Source of the DNA: Bacillus thuringiensis
Lineage (GTDB): Bacteria; Bacillota; Bacilli; Bacillales; Bacillaceae_G
Length of the DNA stretch: 64,000 bases
Direction: 5' to 3'
NCBI RefSeq assembly: GCF_001182785.1
Contig: NZ_CP012099.1
Span: forward strand, 3,408,501-3,472,500
Shown: positions 25,434-33,994 of the stretch, piece by piece
Layout of the letters: the number at the start of each line of letters is the position of its first letter
Position numbering within the stretch: the stretch's first letter is position 1
Notes under the pieces: generated by a model
Seen by the model: the letters and a program-made list of their open reading frames with translations, nothing else
The model's database searches: none
What the model was told of the DNA's origin: nothing
Position numbers and translations under genes: made by a program

Positions 25434-27530
25434 CTATTCACATTCGTACTTGTAAATCTCCTTACCATATCCTCTATCAATTAGTAAAAGTTCATTTGGA
25501 TATAGTGTCTTATGTTCCATTCCTACTTCATCCTCTGTTATAAACATCCCATCAATAATCATTCCAACTACTTGTGATTCTTTCGCTACAAAGACAGATT
25601 TCGAACCTTTCTTCGCTATAAACGTAACGGATTGCACCGTTTTTCTTTCTGCTCTAAATGGGATACCAAAATAATGGTTCCACCATTTATTTCGAAGTAA
25701 TTCTGGTTCAGATTGATATAGCCAATCTTTCGCTACCTCTTGATCCCATTCATAATACAGTAGTGCCTTCCGGTGAAATCTCGGCCGAACAATCCATCCT
25801 AAAACAATGATTCCTACTACTAGCAGTAATAACGTGATAGGAATGACAAACTTAAAAATGAGCGCATATTTTTCATAAAACGGAGCATCTTGAATATGGA
25901 ATGTTATGTTTTTCTTTACTTCTTGTAACTTTGAATCCCGCATTACGATGGTAGCTTCTACGGTGCCGGTATCTGTAAAATTAAATATGTCGGAGTAATA
26001 GGGACGAGGATAAACATAGATTTGGTTTCCATGTTGCTTTATTTCATAATTGATTGATTGTTCAGATGTGACACCAGTAGATTTTAATAGTTTTTTTACA
26101 GCTTCTTCTGTCATCGGCTTACCATCTAACTGTGGCTGCAAAACAAATGGTTTACTATTCTCTAAATTTGTCACTTTTTCTTCATAATCTTTTGTAACAG
26201 TTTGAAGTGATAATTTTGGTTTCTCAGCTGTTTCAATTTTAAATTCTTTCGTCTGTCTATAAAACCCTTTTATATTCATATGAACTTTCCCGCGTACTAA
26301 CCCTTTATCAAGCTTAGTTTCGTAATAAAACACATGCCTTTTATCGTCCCACTTCATCGGATATTGTTTTCCGTCTATTTCTACTTCTGCCTGAAAGTAA
26401 GAAGACTGAACTGGCAACTCCGTAGGCTTTGCTTCAATAACAGCAGTAACACCTTCGTACATTTTCTCTACATTTTTTTGACTACTATCATCTTTGTCAT
26501 AAGTAGAAACCGTATAATTAAGCGCCGGTTCAACTAGTACTTGTAGTCCTTCTTTCTCAATGTCCTGGTCCACTTCTATCGTATAAGTTCCTGGTTTAAT
26601 AACTTCCTGATTTTCCGTACTTATATGAACTATATTTCCGAACAATTTTGCTTCTCCTGGTGCATGTATGGAAAAAGAAGATTGTAATTGTAATGGTTTA
26701 GAAATTTGTGTGACCTGATAATCGGGCAGAGAAGGCGATTGTCGTACAAGCGTCATACGTTTTAACGGAAACGGTGTTGTAATCTCTACTTTTTTCCCCA
26801 CTACTTTCGTTTTGACAATCGATTCAACAGAGGAGAATGGATCACGATTTGCAACTAATGCTGCCACTTGATTTACACTTTTTACAATGCCATCTTCTCC
26901 GCTTGACGGCATCGTAACACCATTTATCTCTTTCTTCCATATTTCTTTGAACGTGTTTAATTGTTCTTTTTCTTGTTGTCCTAAATCTTCTTCCATCGTA
27001 ATTAAGACTGGGTGTAACGATATCTTTTTTGCATCCATTTCTTTCTTAAACTGGGCTAATTTCTGCAAAATTTGTTCTTTTCCGCCAACCTTATCTTTCT
27101 CTAAATCATTAAATGCCCCGTCAGTTAATACAATAAGCCAAAATTCACGTTTTCCATCTATATCTGCTTCCTTTTTTATAGATTGCATCGCCGTTTCTAC
27201 CGCGCTAAATGGAGTATTTAAATACGTTTTCCACGCTCCAATTCCCTCAATTTCTGTTTGCCTTTTATCCTTCGTTAACAAAATGTTTAATGGATCATTC
27301 GGCTTACTCATTGGAACGTAAGAAAATTTATCTTTTTCATCTAATAATGCAACTAAACTTTGCAAAGCATAATTGGCATATTTCCAGCGATCGTTATTTC
27401 TCATGCTGCCCGAATCGTCATATACAAGTGAAACGACCCTTTCCTTTGCCTCCTCTCCTTTTGCAAAAGCTGATAAAGGTAAACATATAAATAGAAACAA
27501 CATGAACGTGGCACAAATTCGAATTTTCAT
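25434..27530 (-). CDS. vWA-domain membrane protein, partner of the tubulin-like GTPase
   Basis: A 698-residue protein with a signal peptide ending LPLSAFA, a von Willebrand A domain (about 30-230) with the MIDAS motif DDSGSM and the later aspartate in VLTDGAFND, a beta-rich extracellular region (about 240-550), one membrane segment (FVIPITLLLLVVGIIVLGWI, about 560-580) and a cytoplasmic tail of about 117 residues. The topology lets it connect an outside ligand or wall with a cytoplasmic partner. ATG 27530 has AAAGGTGG 12 nt upstream; the extra 20 residues of the longer frame precede the signal peptide and are unlikely. It is the promoter-proximal gene of the pair. The ligand is unknown. Confidence 0.85.
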   Translation of the reverse strand: MKIRICATFMLFLFICLPLSAFAKGEEAKERVVSLVYDDSGSMRNNDRWKYANYALQSLVALLDEKDKFSYVPMSKPNDPLNILLTKDKRQTEIEGIGAWKTYLNTPFSAVETAMQSIKKEADIDGKREFWLIVLTDGAFNDLEKDKVGGKEQILQKLAQFKKEMDAKKISLHPVLITMEEDLGQQEKEQLNTFKEIWKKEINGVTMPSSGEDGIVKSVNQVAALVANRDPFSSVESIVKTKVVGKKVEITTPFPLKRMTLVRQSPSLPDYQVTQISKPLQLQSSFSIHAPGEAKLFGNIVHISTENQEVIKPGTYTIEVDQDIEKEGLQVLVEPALNYTVSTYDKDDSSQKNVEKMYEGVTAVIEAKPTELPVQSSYFQAEVEIDGKQYPMKWDDKRHVFYYETKLDKGLVRGKVHMNIKGFYRQTKEFKIETAEKPKLSLQTVTKDYEEKVTNLENSKPFVLQPQLDGKPMTEEAVKKLLKSTGVTSEQSINYEIKQHGNQIYVYPRPYYSDIFNFTDTGTVEATIVMRDSKLQEVKKNITFHIQDAPFYEKYALIFKFVIPITLLLLVVGIIVLGWIVRPRFHRKALLYYEWDQEVAKDWLYQSEPELLRNKWWNHYFGIPFRAERKTVQSVTFIAKKGSKSVFVAKESQVVGMIIDGMFITEDEVGMEHKTLYPNELLLIDRGYGKEIYKYECE

Positions 27531-27702
27531 GATGAGGCTTCGCCACCTTTGTAGACAAATTCCTATGTTTAAATTTATGAGAGGAAACAAGATATATGAC
27601 TTGTATTTTAGGACAACTAACCCACCATAAATTTATTATGTAAACAGATTATACACTTGGTAATATTCCTTCTAGCATTCTCTATCCAATTATATAAGTA
27701 AA

Positions 27703-27740
27703 AAAAGCCTGTTTAAGATCCACGCTTAAAACAGACTTTT
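27703..27740. terminator. Terminator between VOC gene and vWA operon
   Basis: AAAAGCCTGTTTAAG and CTTAAAACAGACTTTT form a stem with one bulge and a 7-nt loop; the minus-strand 3' side runs into TTTTTTAC, so it serves the VOC gene. The rest of 27531-27787 holds no gene; the promoter of the vWA operon must be here but no clear -35/-10 pair is seen. Confidence 0.65.
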
Positions 27741-27787
27741 CCTACTTTTCATTTTAAAAACACATAACAAAAAGTTTGATTTTTGAC

Positions 27788-28126
27788 TTAACACATCACT
27801 TCTATTGTAAATCCACCAGGTACTTCAACGTAAAACGTATACGCATGGGCATGCTTAGGAGGCTCGATCAAAAATCCATCTTCCTGCAATCTTTGATTTA
27901 TCTTATCTACTTGTTCTTCATTTTCTTGTGGAAATCCTACATGAAATGTTTTTGGATACTGAACTTCTTTTCCTTTCATTAAAGTTAGTATAAATCCATC
28001 ATTGTCACGCATAACTGCAAAGGCATTCCCCCTTGTTCCACTACAAATTAAACCAAAATACCTCTCTAAAAACTCTCTAGATGCTGTTACATCTGTAACT
28101 GTTAAATTAAGATGTTTAATTCCCAA
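27788..28126 (-). CDS. VOC (glyoxalase/bleomycin-resistance) superfamily protein
   Basis: A 112-residue single-repeat VOC protein starting LGIKHLNLTVTDVTASREFLERYFG with the metal-ligand-type His near the start and the terminal PGGFTIEVMC. VOC proteins are small metal-dependent enzymes or binding proteins of varied function; no substrate can be assigned. The start is TTG 28126 with GAGGTGGGGG upstream. It is monocistronic. Confidence 0.85.
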   Translation of the reverse strand: MGIKHLNLTVTDVTASREFLERYFGLICSGTRGNAFAVMRDNDGFILTLMKGKEVQYPKTFHVGFPQENEEQVDKINQRLQEDGFLIEPPKHAHAYTFYVEVPGGFTIEVMC

Positions 28127-28174
28127 TCCCCCACCTCATTTCTTAATTTTCTAACATTTTATCATACAAATAAA

Positions 28175-28198
28175 AAACACGCTTTTCACAGCGTGTTT
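28175..28198 (-). terminator. Terminator of the 111-residue gene
   Basis: Stem AAACACGC / GCGTGTTT with an 8-nt loop; followed on the minus strand by TTTATTTG. It overlaps the stop codon of the gene at 28198. Confidence 0.65.
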
Positions 28199-28533
28199 CA
28201 TTGCTTTACATACACTTCAACAATCGGATTCTCTTTATTATCCGCATGCAAGCGTATATTCGCTTCACTTGTATTATAAATACTAGCTAATAACATTATC
28301 GTTAACACATTAGGTATCTTCGCATCACTTCCGTATTTTCTCTCAAGCCCTTCCTTATATTCAAAATCTAAATCCCCCTGCACATATGTATACACTTCAA
28401 AACCATCTTCTAAATTGCAAACTACTGTATCAATAATATCTGCCCCTACTTGCTTCTTCATTTCCTCTCGCAACGCTTCAATAAATTCTTCCCACGGTAC
28501 TTCGTATGTCTGAAACTGATCTGTAGATTTCAT
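28198..28533 (-). CDS. Hypothetical protein
   Basis: A 111-residue acidic protein beginning MKSTDQFQTYEVPWEEFIEALREEMK. It mixes helices and strands and ends IVEVYVKQ; no known family is recognised. Start ATG 28533 has an excellent AAGGAGG ribosome site and the gene has its own terminator, so it is very likely real. It is divergent from the Gly/Cys-rich gene. Function unknown. Confidence 0.75.
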   Translation of the reverse strand: MKSTDQFQTYEVPWEEFIEALREEMKKQVGADIIDTVVCNLEDGFEVYTYVQGDLDFEYKEGLERKYGSDAKIPNVLTIMLLASIYNTSEANIRLHADNKENPIVEVYVKQ

Positions 28534-28667
28534 GCCTTTTCCTCCTTATATATCCTCTTCTTATATTTCCCCTTTCCTATAACAATTATGATAGATAGGA
28601 CATTCGTACAAGCCGCACTTGTCCCCCTTACATATCGTATTACTGTAATGCGGAAGGAGGAAAGAAC

Positions 28668-29063
28668 ATGCATAGACAAAAATGTTATGATACATGCCGA
28701 CGTTATTTCGGAAAAGTTGTTCGGATTGAAGACCATGATGGCCGTATACATTTAGGTAAAATAATCGATTTGACACAAAACTCTGTATGGATTGAACCGA
28801 TGCAACAGCGCTCATCTTTTGATTCAGGATTCGGATACTATGATGCTTATGCAAACGGTGGTTGTGACCTTTGTGGCGGCCTTAGCAGATGTGATAGTTG
28901 CGGATTTGGATGCGGTGGTGGATTCAGCAGTTGCGGATGTGGTGGCCGTGGTTGCGGTAGTTGTGGTGGCGGCGGCTGGGGTGGCGGCGGTTGTGGCTGG
29001 GGTGTTGAACTCGGATTTGGTTTCATCTTCGGAATTACATTAGCTGCATTATTTTTCATTTAA
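28668..29063 (+). CDS. Gly/Cys-rich hypothetical protein
   Basis: A 131-residue protein in three parts: a basic N-terminus with a small beta domain (CRRYFGKVVRIEDHDGRIHLGKIIDLTQNSVWIEP, SH3/KOW-like in pattern), a low-complexity middle (about 64-112) made of Gly, Cys and Ser with some 17 cysteines, and a hydrophobic C-terminus (LGFGFIFGITLAALFFI) that could be a membrane span. ATG 28668 has GGAGG upstream. The upstream CATATCGTA (28631-28639) fits a sigma-K -10, but no matching -35 is present. A role in a spore coat or envelope is suggested only by composition. ORFs in other frames here are shadows of the repeats. Confidence 0.75.
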   Translation: MHRQKCYDTCRRYFGKVVRIEDHDGRIHLGKIIDLTQNSVWIEPMQQRSSFDSGFGYYDAYANGGCDLCGGLSRCDSCGFGCGGGFSSCGCGGRGCGSCGGGGWGGGGCGWGVELGFGFIFGITLAALFFI

Positions 29064-29069
29064 CATAGT

Positions 29070-29099
29070 AAAGAGTTGGCTACCTTTAGCCAACTCTTT
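29070..29099. terminator. Bidirectional terminator
   Basis: Perfect 13-bp stem AAAGAGTTGGCTA / TAGCCAACTCTTT with loop CCTT, followed by TTTCTTT; placed between convergent genes. Confidence 0.8.
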
Positions 29100-29103
29100 T
29101 TCT

Positions 29104-29823
29104 TTATTTTTCACATATAAAAATACGATGCCCTAAAATGTGTTGGTACATAAGCCTTACATTTTCATGCTGTACCCACGCCTCATATAACTCATTCGGA
29201 ATATGTGAGGATACATTCCATTCTGGCTCTTCTACATAGCCAGAGATCGTTTCTGCAATCGTGCCACCGCCAGCAATTGTAATTCTTTTAAAATTTGCTT
29301 TCTGAAATAATTGTACCCACTCATTCTCAGTTAATAGTTCTTTCATGCCATATAATTGGGCGATTTTTTCTTCCTCACTCTTATCAATGTGCCTATCAAT
29401 AATCATTTCAATGACAACAAGCTTACCGTCCTGCTGTAATACACGGTAACACTCCGAGATAACCCTTTCTTTCTCTGTAAAAGCGATGATTGATTCTCCA
29501 AGTACGAACTCAAATGAGTTATTCAAACAAGGTAATTGCTCTACACTTCCTTCAATTAATTGTATATCTAACCCTTCAAACAACCATCTATCTTTTGCCT
29601 TTTGAATCATAATTTCATTCTTTTCAACAGTTGTTACTTTATAACCAAATTCCCTTGTCATATATGCAGCTGTTTTTCCCGTACCGCAACCTATTTCAAG
29701 GACATTCGCTCCATATTTAAAAGGCAGTTGTGCTAACAATTGTTTTGTTAACGTAAAACCACCAGGATGAGCACTTCCTATTCCGTAATAAGCTAGGAAA
29801 TCGATGTATGTGTTTCGCTTCAT
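29104..29823 (-). CDS. Class I SAM-dependent methyltransferase
   Basis: A 239-residue methyltransferase with the SAM-binding motif I VLEIGCGTGKTAAYM, followed by VTTVEKNEIMI, IQLIEGSVEQLP and FVLGESIIAFTE (motifs II-IV of the UbiE/type-11 group). The substrate is not inferable. ATG 29823 is chosen because AAGGAGAG precedes it; the frame continues upstream through a hydrophobic stretch without a ribosome site. The gene stands alone between two terminators. Confidence 0.87.
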   Translation of the reverse strand: MKRNTYIDFLAYYGIGSAHPGGFTLTKQLLAQLPFKYGANVLEIGCGTGKTAAYMTREFGYKVTTVEKNEIMIQKAKDRWLFEGLDIQLIEGSVEQLPCLNNSFEFVLGESIIAFTEKERVISECYRVLQQDGKLVVIEMIIDRHIDKSEEEKIAQLYGMKELLTENEWVQLFQKANFKRITIAGGGTIAETISGYVEEPEWNVSSHIPNELYEAWVQHENVRLMYQHILGHRIFICEK

Positions 29824-29888
29824 AGGACTCTCCTTCAAGTTTTCTATAATACATATATTCATCCTCAAAAAAATAGTGCACAGAAAAA

Positions 29889-29929
29889 AAAGCATTTTCA
29901 AGTGCAATGTTTCAACTTGAAAACGCTTT
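29889..29929. terminator. Bidirectional terminator
   Basis: AAAGCATTTTCAAGT / ACTTGAAAACGCTTT with an 11-nt loop and A/T runs on both sides; it ends the first OppA-type gene on the minus strand. Confidence 0.75.
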
Positions 29930-29938
29930 TTTCTTTTA

Positions 29939-31645
29939 CTATTTCTCTTCTACATACGCCCATTTGAAACTATATTCCGGACTAATATTATGTTTTACAA
30001 TTCCCTTTACATTTGGTTTCATAACATACGATCTACCACTTTGATATAAAGGTACGAGCGCTACATCTTCTTCAAGTAACAGTTTTTCTGCTTTCCCTAG
30101 CTCTGTCCAACGTTTTTTTGCATCAGCCATCCATTCCGTCTTACTTTTATTAATAATGTCATCATATTTTGAATTTGAATAGCTCATCTGATTCTGTGAA
30201 TTTTTCGTTTCAAACATATCAAGATATGTCATTGGATCCGCATAATCTGGATTCCAGCCGCCATATGAGAAATCATAATCTTGGTCTGATTCTAATTTTA
30301 GTTTTTGCTTAAATGGCTGAAGTTTAATATTTACTGTTACACCCTTTAAATTCTTTTCAATTTGATCTTTTACATACTCCCCAACCTTTTTCGCATTACC
30401 AGTATCATAATTTAATAGCTCTATTGTCACTTGATCTTTTCCAAGTTCTTTTTTCGCAGCTTCCCAGGCTGCTGCTGCCTTTTTAGAGTCTTGTTTTAAA
30501 CCATTTTTAAACGTTTCTGCGAAATCTTTACCGTCTGGTCCAGCTGCTAAACCTTTTGGTACTAAATAATCCACTGGTTTTGAACCATCATTTAAAATGA
30601 CATTCGTTAAAGCTTTCTTATCGATTGATAATGCAATTGCTTCACGTAATTTTTTACTCTTTAACGGTGTATCTTGCCCACCACGTTTTTGATTTAGACG
30701 CAAGTAAAAAGTACTTGTTTCTGAATATGCACCAAACTCTTCTTTATTATTTCTATACTTATCAACAAATTCACCTGATAAAAGTGTAAAATCAATCGCA
30801 CCTGTATCATATAAATTTACTCTTGTAGCTGGTTCTTTTACTACACTATAGTTGATTTCTTCTAGTTTTACAGTCTTTTTATCCCAATACTGATCATTTT
30901 TCTTTAATTTCCAACCTTGTTCATGCTTCCAATCAGTAAGTACAAACGGTCCATTATAAACTGTCGTATCAGACTCTAAACCGTATTTATCTCCTTTTTC
31001 TTTTACGAACTTTTCATTTAATGGATAGTATGACGCGAATGCCATTAAATTTAAGAAATATGGTACTGGTCTCTCTAGTTCAACTTCCAGTGTATAATCA
31101 TCTACCGCTTTTACACCTAATGTAGAAACTTCTGCTTTCTCTTGATTTATTGCCTCTGCATTTTTAAGATAGTAAGCAATAAACGCATATTCTGCAGCTG
31201 TTTTTGGATCTACTAGACGTTGCCATGCAAATACGAAATCTTTCGCTGTTACAGGATCACCGTTTGACCATTTTGCATCTTTTCGTAATTTGAATGTATA
31301 TTTTTTGCCATCCTCGCTTTTCGTACTAGATTCTGCCGCCGCTGGAATTGGCTTGTTATCTTTATCTAGACGATATAACCCTTCCATCGTGTTTCCTAAA
31401 ATTTGAGAACCTAACGTATCTGTATTTTTAGAAGTATCCATCGTCGGAATTTCATTCGTTTCTGTACGATTCATTACTTGCTGTGCCGCATATTTAATAT
31501 CGGATTTTTTCTCTTCCCCGCCACTATTAGACGTCGTAGTCGTTTTCTTCTCCCCACCAGAAGATCCAGAACATGCTGTTAACGCCACACTCATTGCTAA
31601 AACTGGTGCTACAACCGCCGTGAACTTTTTCATCTTTTTCTTCAT
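29939..31645 (-). CDS. oppA: OppA-type oligopeptide-binding lipoprotein (copy 1)
   Basis: A 568-residue extracytoplasmic solute-binding protein (SBP_bac_5). It has a lipoprotein signal peptide with lipobox LTAC (Cys about residue 25), a Ser/Gly/Thr linker, then NGDPVTAKDFVFAWQRL, LYDTGAIDFTLLSGEFVD and a C-terminal SPEYSFKWAYVEEK. It binds peptides outside the cell for import by an Opp permease. It is one of three tandem paralogues that are near-identical in long blocks; no permease or ATPase genes lie nearby, so they presumably share a system encoded elsewhere. ATG 31645 has GGGGAGGG upstream. Confidence 0.93.
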   Translation of the reverse strand: MKKKMKKFTAVVAPVLAMSVALTACSGSSGGEKKTTTTSNSGGEEKKSDIKYAAQQVMNRTETNEIPTMDTSKNTDTLGSQILGNTMEGLYRLDKDNKPIPAAAESSTKSEDGKKYTFKLRKDAKWSNGDPVTAKDFVFAWQRLVDPKTAAEYAFIAYYLKNAEAINQEKAEVSTLGVKAVDDYTLEVELERPVPYFLNLMAFASYYPLNEKFVKEKGDKYGLESDTTVYNGPFVLTDWKHEQGWKLKKNDQYWDKKTVKLEEINYSVVKEPATRVNLYDTGAIDFTLLSGEFVDKYRNNKEEFGAYSETSTFYLRLNQKRGGQDTPLKSKKLREAIALSIDKKALTNVILNDGSKPVDYLVPKGLAAGPDGKDFAETFKNGLKQDSKKAAAAWEAAKKELGKDQVTIELLNYDTGNAKKVGEYVKDQIEKNLKGVTVNIKLQPFKQKLKLESDQDYDFSYGGWNPDYADPMTYLDMFETKNSQNQMSYSNSKYDDIINKSKTEWMADAKKRWTELGKAEKLLLEEDVALVPLYQSGRSYVMKPNVKGIVKHNISPEYSFKWAYVEEK

Positions 31646-31705
31646 TCTTGTACCCTCCCCAATTATATGTACGAAATTAACTTTGAGAGACTTTCTTTTA
31701 AAATA

Positions 31706-31761
31706 TATTATTAGAAAATTCTTACTAATTATTATTCTACTAATTTTTCTTGATTTGTAAA
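31706..31761 (-). promoter_or_regulatory. Promoter and CodY-like box of OppA copy 1
   Basis: Minus strand TTTACA (31761-31756), 16 bp, TAGAAT (31739-31734). Immediately downstream, AATTTTCTAATAATA (31720-31706) matches the CodY consensus at 12 of 15 positions. The same arrangement recurs at the other two copies. Confidence 0.6.
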
Positions 31762-31908
31762 GTTTTTTATGAATATTCTAAATAATTAATTTATTATTTT
31801 TATAATACCTATCTATTACTACTATACGAATTCTCCCACATCTACTATATGTAAGTACCACTTTTCTTATTCGTCTCTACTTATTTAAATTTAATTAAAT
31901 AGTAAAAG

Positions 31909-31945
31909 AGCGTTTTAAAAATAAATAATCTACTTTTAAAACGCT
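31909..31945 (-). terminator. Terminator of OppA copy 2
   Basis: Perfect 12-bp stem AGCGTTTTAAAA / TTTTAAAACGCT with a 13-nt loop; on the minus strand it precedes copy 1 by about 150 bp and ends copy 2. Confidence 0.65.
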
Positions 31946-31952
31946 TTTTTTA

Positions 31953-33656
31953 TTATTTTCCTTCCGTTACATAAGCCCACTTAAAGCTATATTCTGGACT
32001 AATATTGTGTTTCACAATTCCTTTAACATTCGGTTTCATTACATACGCTCTTCCTGTTTGATATAAAGGGACTAGCCCAGCATCTTCTTCAAGGAATAGT
32101 TTTTCAGCTTTTCCTAACGTTTCCCAACGCTTCTTCGCATCACCCATTAATTCATTACCTGCTTTTTCTACCATATCATCATATTTTGCATTTGAGTAAC
32201 TCATTTGGTTATACGGGCTCTTCGACTCGAACATATCGATAAACGTCATTGGATCCGCGTAGTCTGGACTCCAACCTGCATAAGAGATTTCATAATCTTG
32301 TGCAGTCTCTAATTTTAATTTTTGTTTAAACGGCTGAATCTTTGTATTAATCGTTACACCTTTTAAGTTTTTCTCAATTTGATCTTTAACATAATCAGCA
32401 ATCTTTTTCGCAGTTCCATCATCATAACTTAGTAATTCAATTGTCACTTGATCTTTTCCAAGTTCTTTTTTCGCTGCTTCCCAAGCTGCTGCACCTTTTT
32501 TCGGATCATATTTCAAACCATTTTTAAATGTATCTTGGTAATCTTTACCGTCTGGTCCTGTCGCAAGTCCTTTTGGCACCAATTGATCCGTTGCTTTTGA
32601 TCCATTATTTAAAATTACATTTGCCAATCCTTTTTTATCAACTGATAACGCAATTGCTTCACGAAGCTTTTTGCTCTTTAACGGTGTATCTTGTCCGTTA
32701 CGCTTTTGATTTAAACGTAAGAAGAATGTACTTGCTTCTGAATACTCACCGTACTCATCTTTGTTCGATTTATATTTATCTACAAATTCTCCTGATAGTA
32801 ATGTAAAGTCAATTGATCCTGTATCATATAAGTTTACTTTCGTCGCAACTTCTTTTACTACACTATAATTAATTTCTTCTAATTTCACAGTCTTGTTATC
32901 CCAATATTTATCATTTTTCTTTAGCTGCCATCCTTGTTCATGTTTCCATGAAGCCATAACAAATGGACCGTTATACACTGTCGTGTCAGCTTCTAAACCG
33001 TATTTATCTCCTTTTTCTTTTACGAATTTTTCATTTAGCGGATAGTATGACGGGAATGCTAATAAGTTTAAGAAGTACGGTACTGGTTTCTCTAGTTCTA
33101 CTTCTAGTGTATAATCGTCTACCGCTTTTGCTCCTAATTCTGTTACAGGTTTTTCACCTTTATTAATCGCCTCTGCATTTTTAATATAGTAGGCAATAAA
33201 CGCATATTCTGCCGCTGTATTTTTATCAAGTAAGCGCTGCCATGCAAATACAAAATCTTTCGCTGTTACTGGATCACCATTCGACCATTTTGCGTCTTTA
33301 CGCAGTTTAAATGTATATTTTTTGCCATCCTCGCTTTTCGTACTAGATTCTGCCGCAGCCGGGATTGGCTTATTATCTTTATCAAGACGATATAATCCTT
33401 CCATCGTGTTTCCTAAAATTTGTGCCCCTAACGTATCAGTAGACTTAGAAGTATCCATTGTCGGAATTTCTTGATTCTCTGTACGATTTAACACTTGCTT
33501 CGCTGCATATTTAATATCAGACTTTTTATCTTCCCCACCACTAGACGTCGTAGTCGTTTTCTTCTCCCCACCTGATCCAGAACATGCTGTTAACGCCATA
33601 CTCATTGCTAATACCGGCGCTACAACCGCCGTGAACTTTTTCATCTTTTTCTTCAT
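31953..33656 (-). CDS. oppA: OppA-type oligopeptide-binding lipoprotein (copy 2)
   Basis: A 567-residue paralogue of the flanking genes with the same lipobox (LTAC), NGDPVTAKDFVFAWQRLL and SPEYSFKWAYVTEGK tail. It differs at scattered positions in the ligand-binding region (for example NKGEKPVTELGAKAVDD), so the copies have diverged after duplication and may prefer different peptides. It has its own promoter, CodY-like site and terminator. ATG 33656 has GGGGAGGG upstream. Confidence 0.93.
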   Translation of the reverse strand: MKKKMKKFTAVVAPVLAMSMALTACSGSGGEKKTTTTSSGGEDKKSDIKYAAKQVLNRTENQEIPTMDTSKSTDTLGAQILGNTMEGLYRLDKDNKPIPAAAESSTKSEDGKKYTFKLRKDAKWSNGDPVTAKDFVFAWQRLLDKNTAAEYAFIAYYIKNAEAINKGEKPVTELGAKAVDDYTLEVELEKPVPYFLNLLAFPSYYPLNEKFVKEKGDKYGLEADTTVYNGPFVMASWKHEQGWQLKKNDKYWDNKTVKLEEINYSVVKEVATKVNLYDTGSIDFTLLSGEFVDKYKSNKDEYGEYSEASTFFLRLNQKRNGQDTPLKSKKLREAIALSVDKKGLANVILNNGSKATDQLVPKGLATGPDGKDYQDTFKNGLKYDPKKGAAAWEAAKKELGKDQVTIELLSYDDGTAKKIADYVKDQIEKNLKGVTINTKIQPFKQKLKLETAQDYEISYAGWSPDYADPMTFIDMFESKSPYNQMSYSNAKYDDMVEKAGNELMGDAKKRWETLGKAEKLFLEEDAGLVPLYQTGRAYVMKPNVKGIVKHNISPEYSFKWAYVTEGK

Positions 33657-33714
33657 TTTTGTACCCTCCCCAATTATATGTACGAAACTAAATTTGAGTA
33701 ATTTCCTAATAACT

Positions 33715-33770
33715 AGTTATCAGAAAATTCTTATTAATTAATATTCTACTATTTTTTCTAGTTTTGTAAA
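33715..33770 (-). promoter_or_regulatory. Promoter and CodY-like box of OppA copy 2
   Basis: TTTACA (33770-33765), 16 bp, TAGAAT (33748-33743), then AATTTTCTGATAACT (33729-33715; 13 of 15 to the CodY consensus). The spacer and flanks are highly similar to those of copies 1 and 3. Confidence 0.6.
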
Positions 33771-33856
33771 GTTATTTTTAAAATATTCTAAAAATTATTT
33801 TTTCATAATAGAAACCTTATATCCATTGTTTTTTTACATTTAATCTCATAATAAAA

Positions 33857-33893
33857 AGCATTCCAAAAGTAAAGAATCTACCTTTGGAATGCT
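33857..33893 (-). terminator. Terminator of OppA copy 3
   Basis: AGCATTCCAAAAG / CTTTGGAATGCT, one-base bulge, 12-nt loop, followed on the minus strand by TTTTTATTATG. It lies 100 bp beyond the copy-3 stop; the stretch in between (33894-33994) holds no gene. Confidence 0.65.
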
Positions 33894-33994
33894 CTATTAT
33901 TTTATCCTTCTATTGTGGACAGTGAGATTCTCAATGCAAGAATAAGATAAGGAACTTCATATATCCACTTAAAGATAAAACCACTATTTAAAAA

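Noticed and set aside
28792..29059. Overlapping reading frames on both strands in the Gly/Cys-rich gene (Val/Ala-rich and Pro/Gln-rich proteins)
   Set aside because: They are frame-shifted translations of GGN/TGY repeats and have no ribosome sites; the +1 frame starting at 28668 has one.
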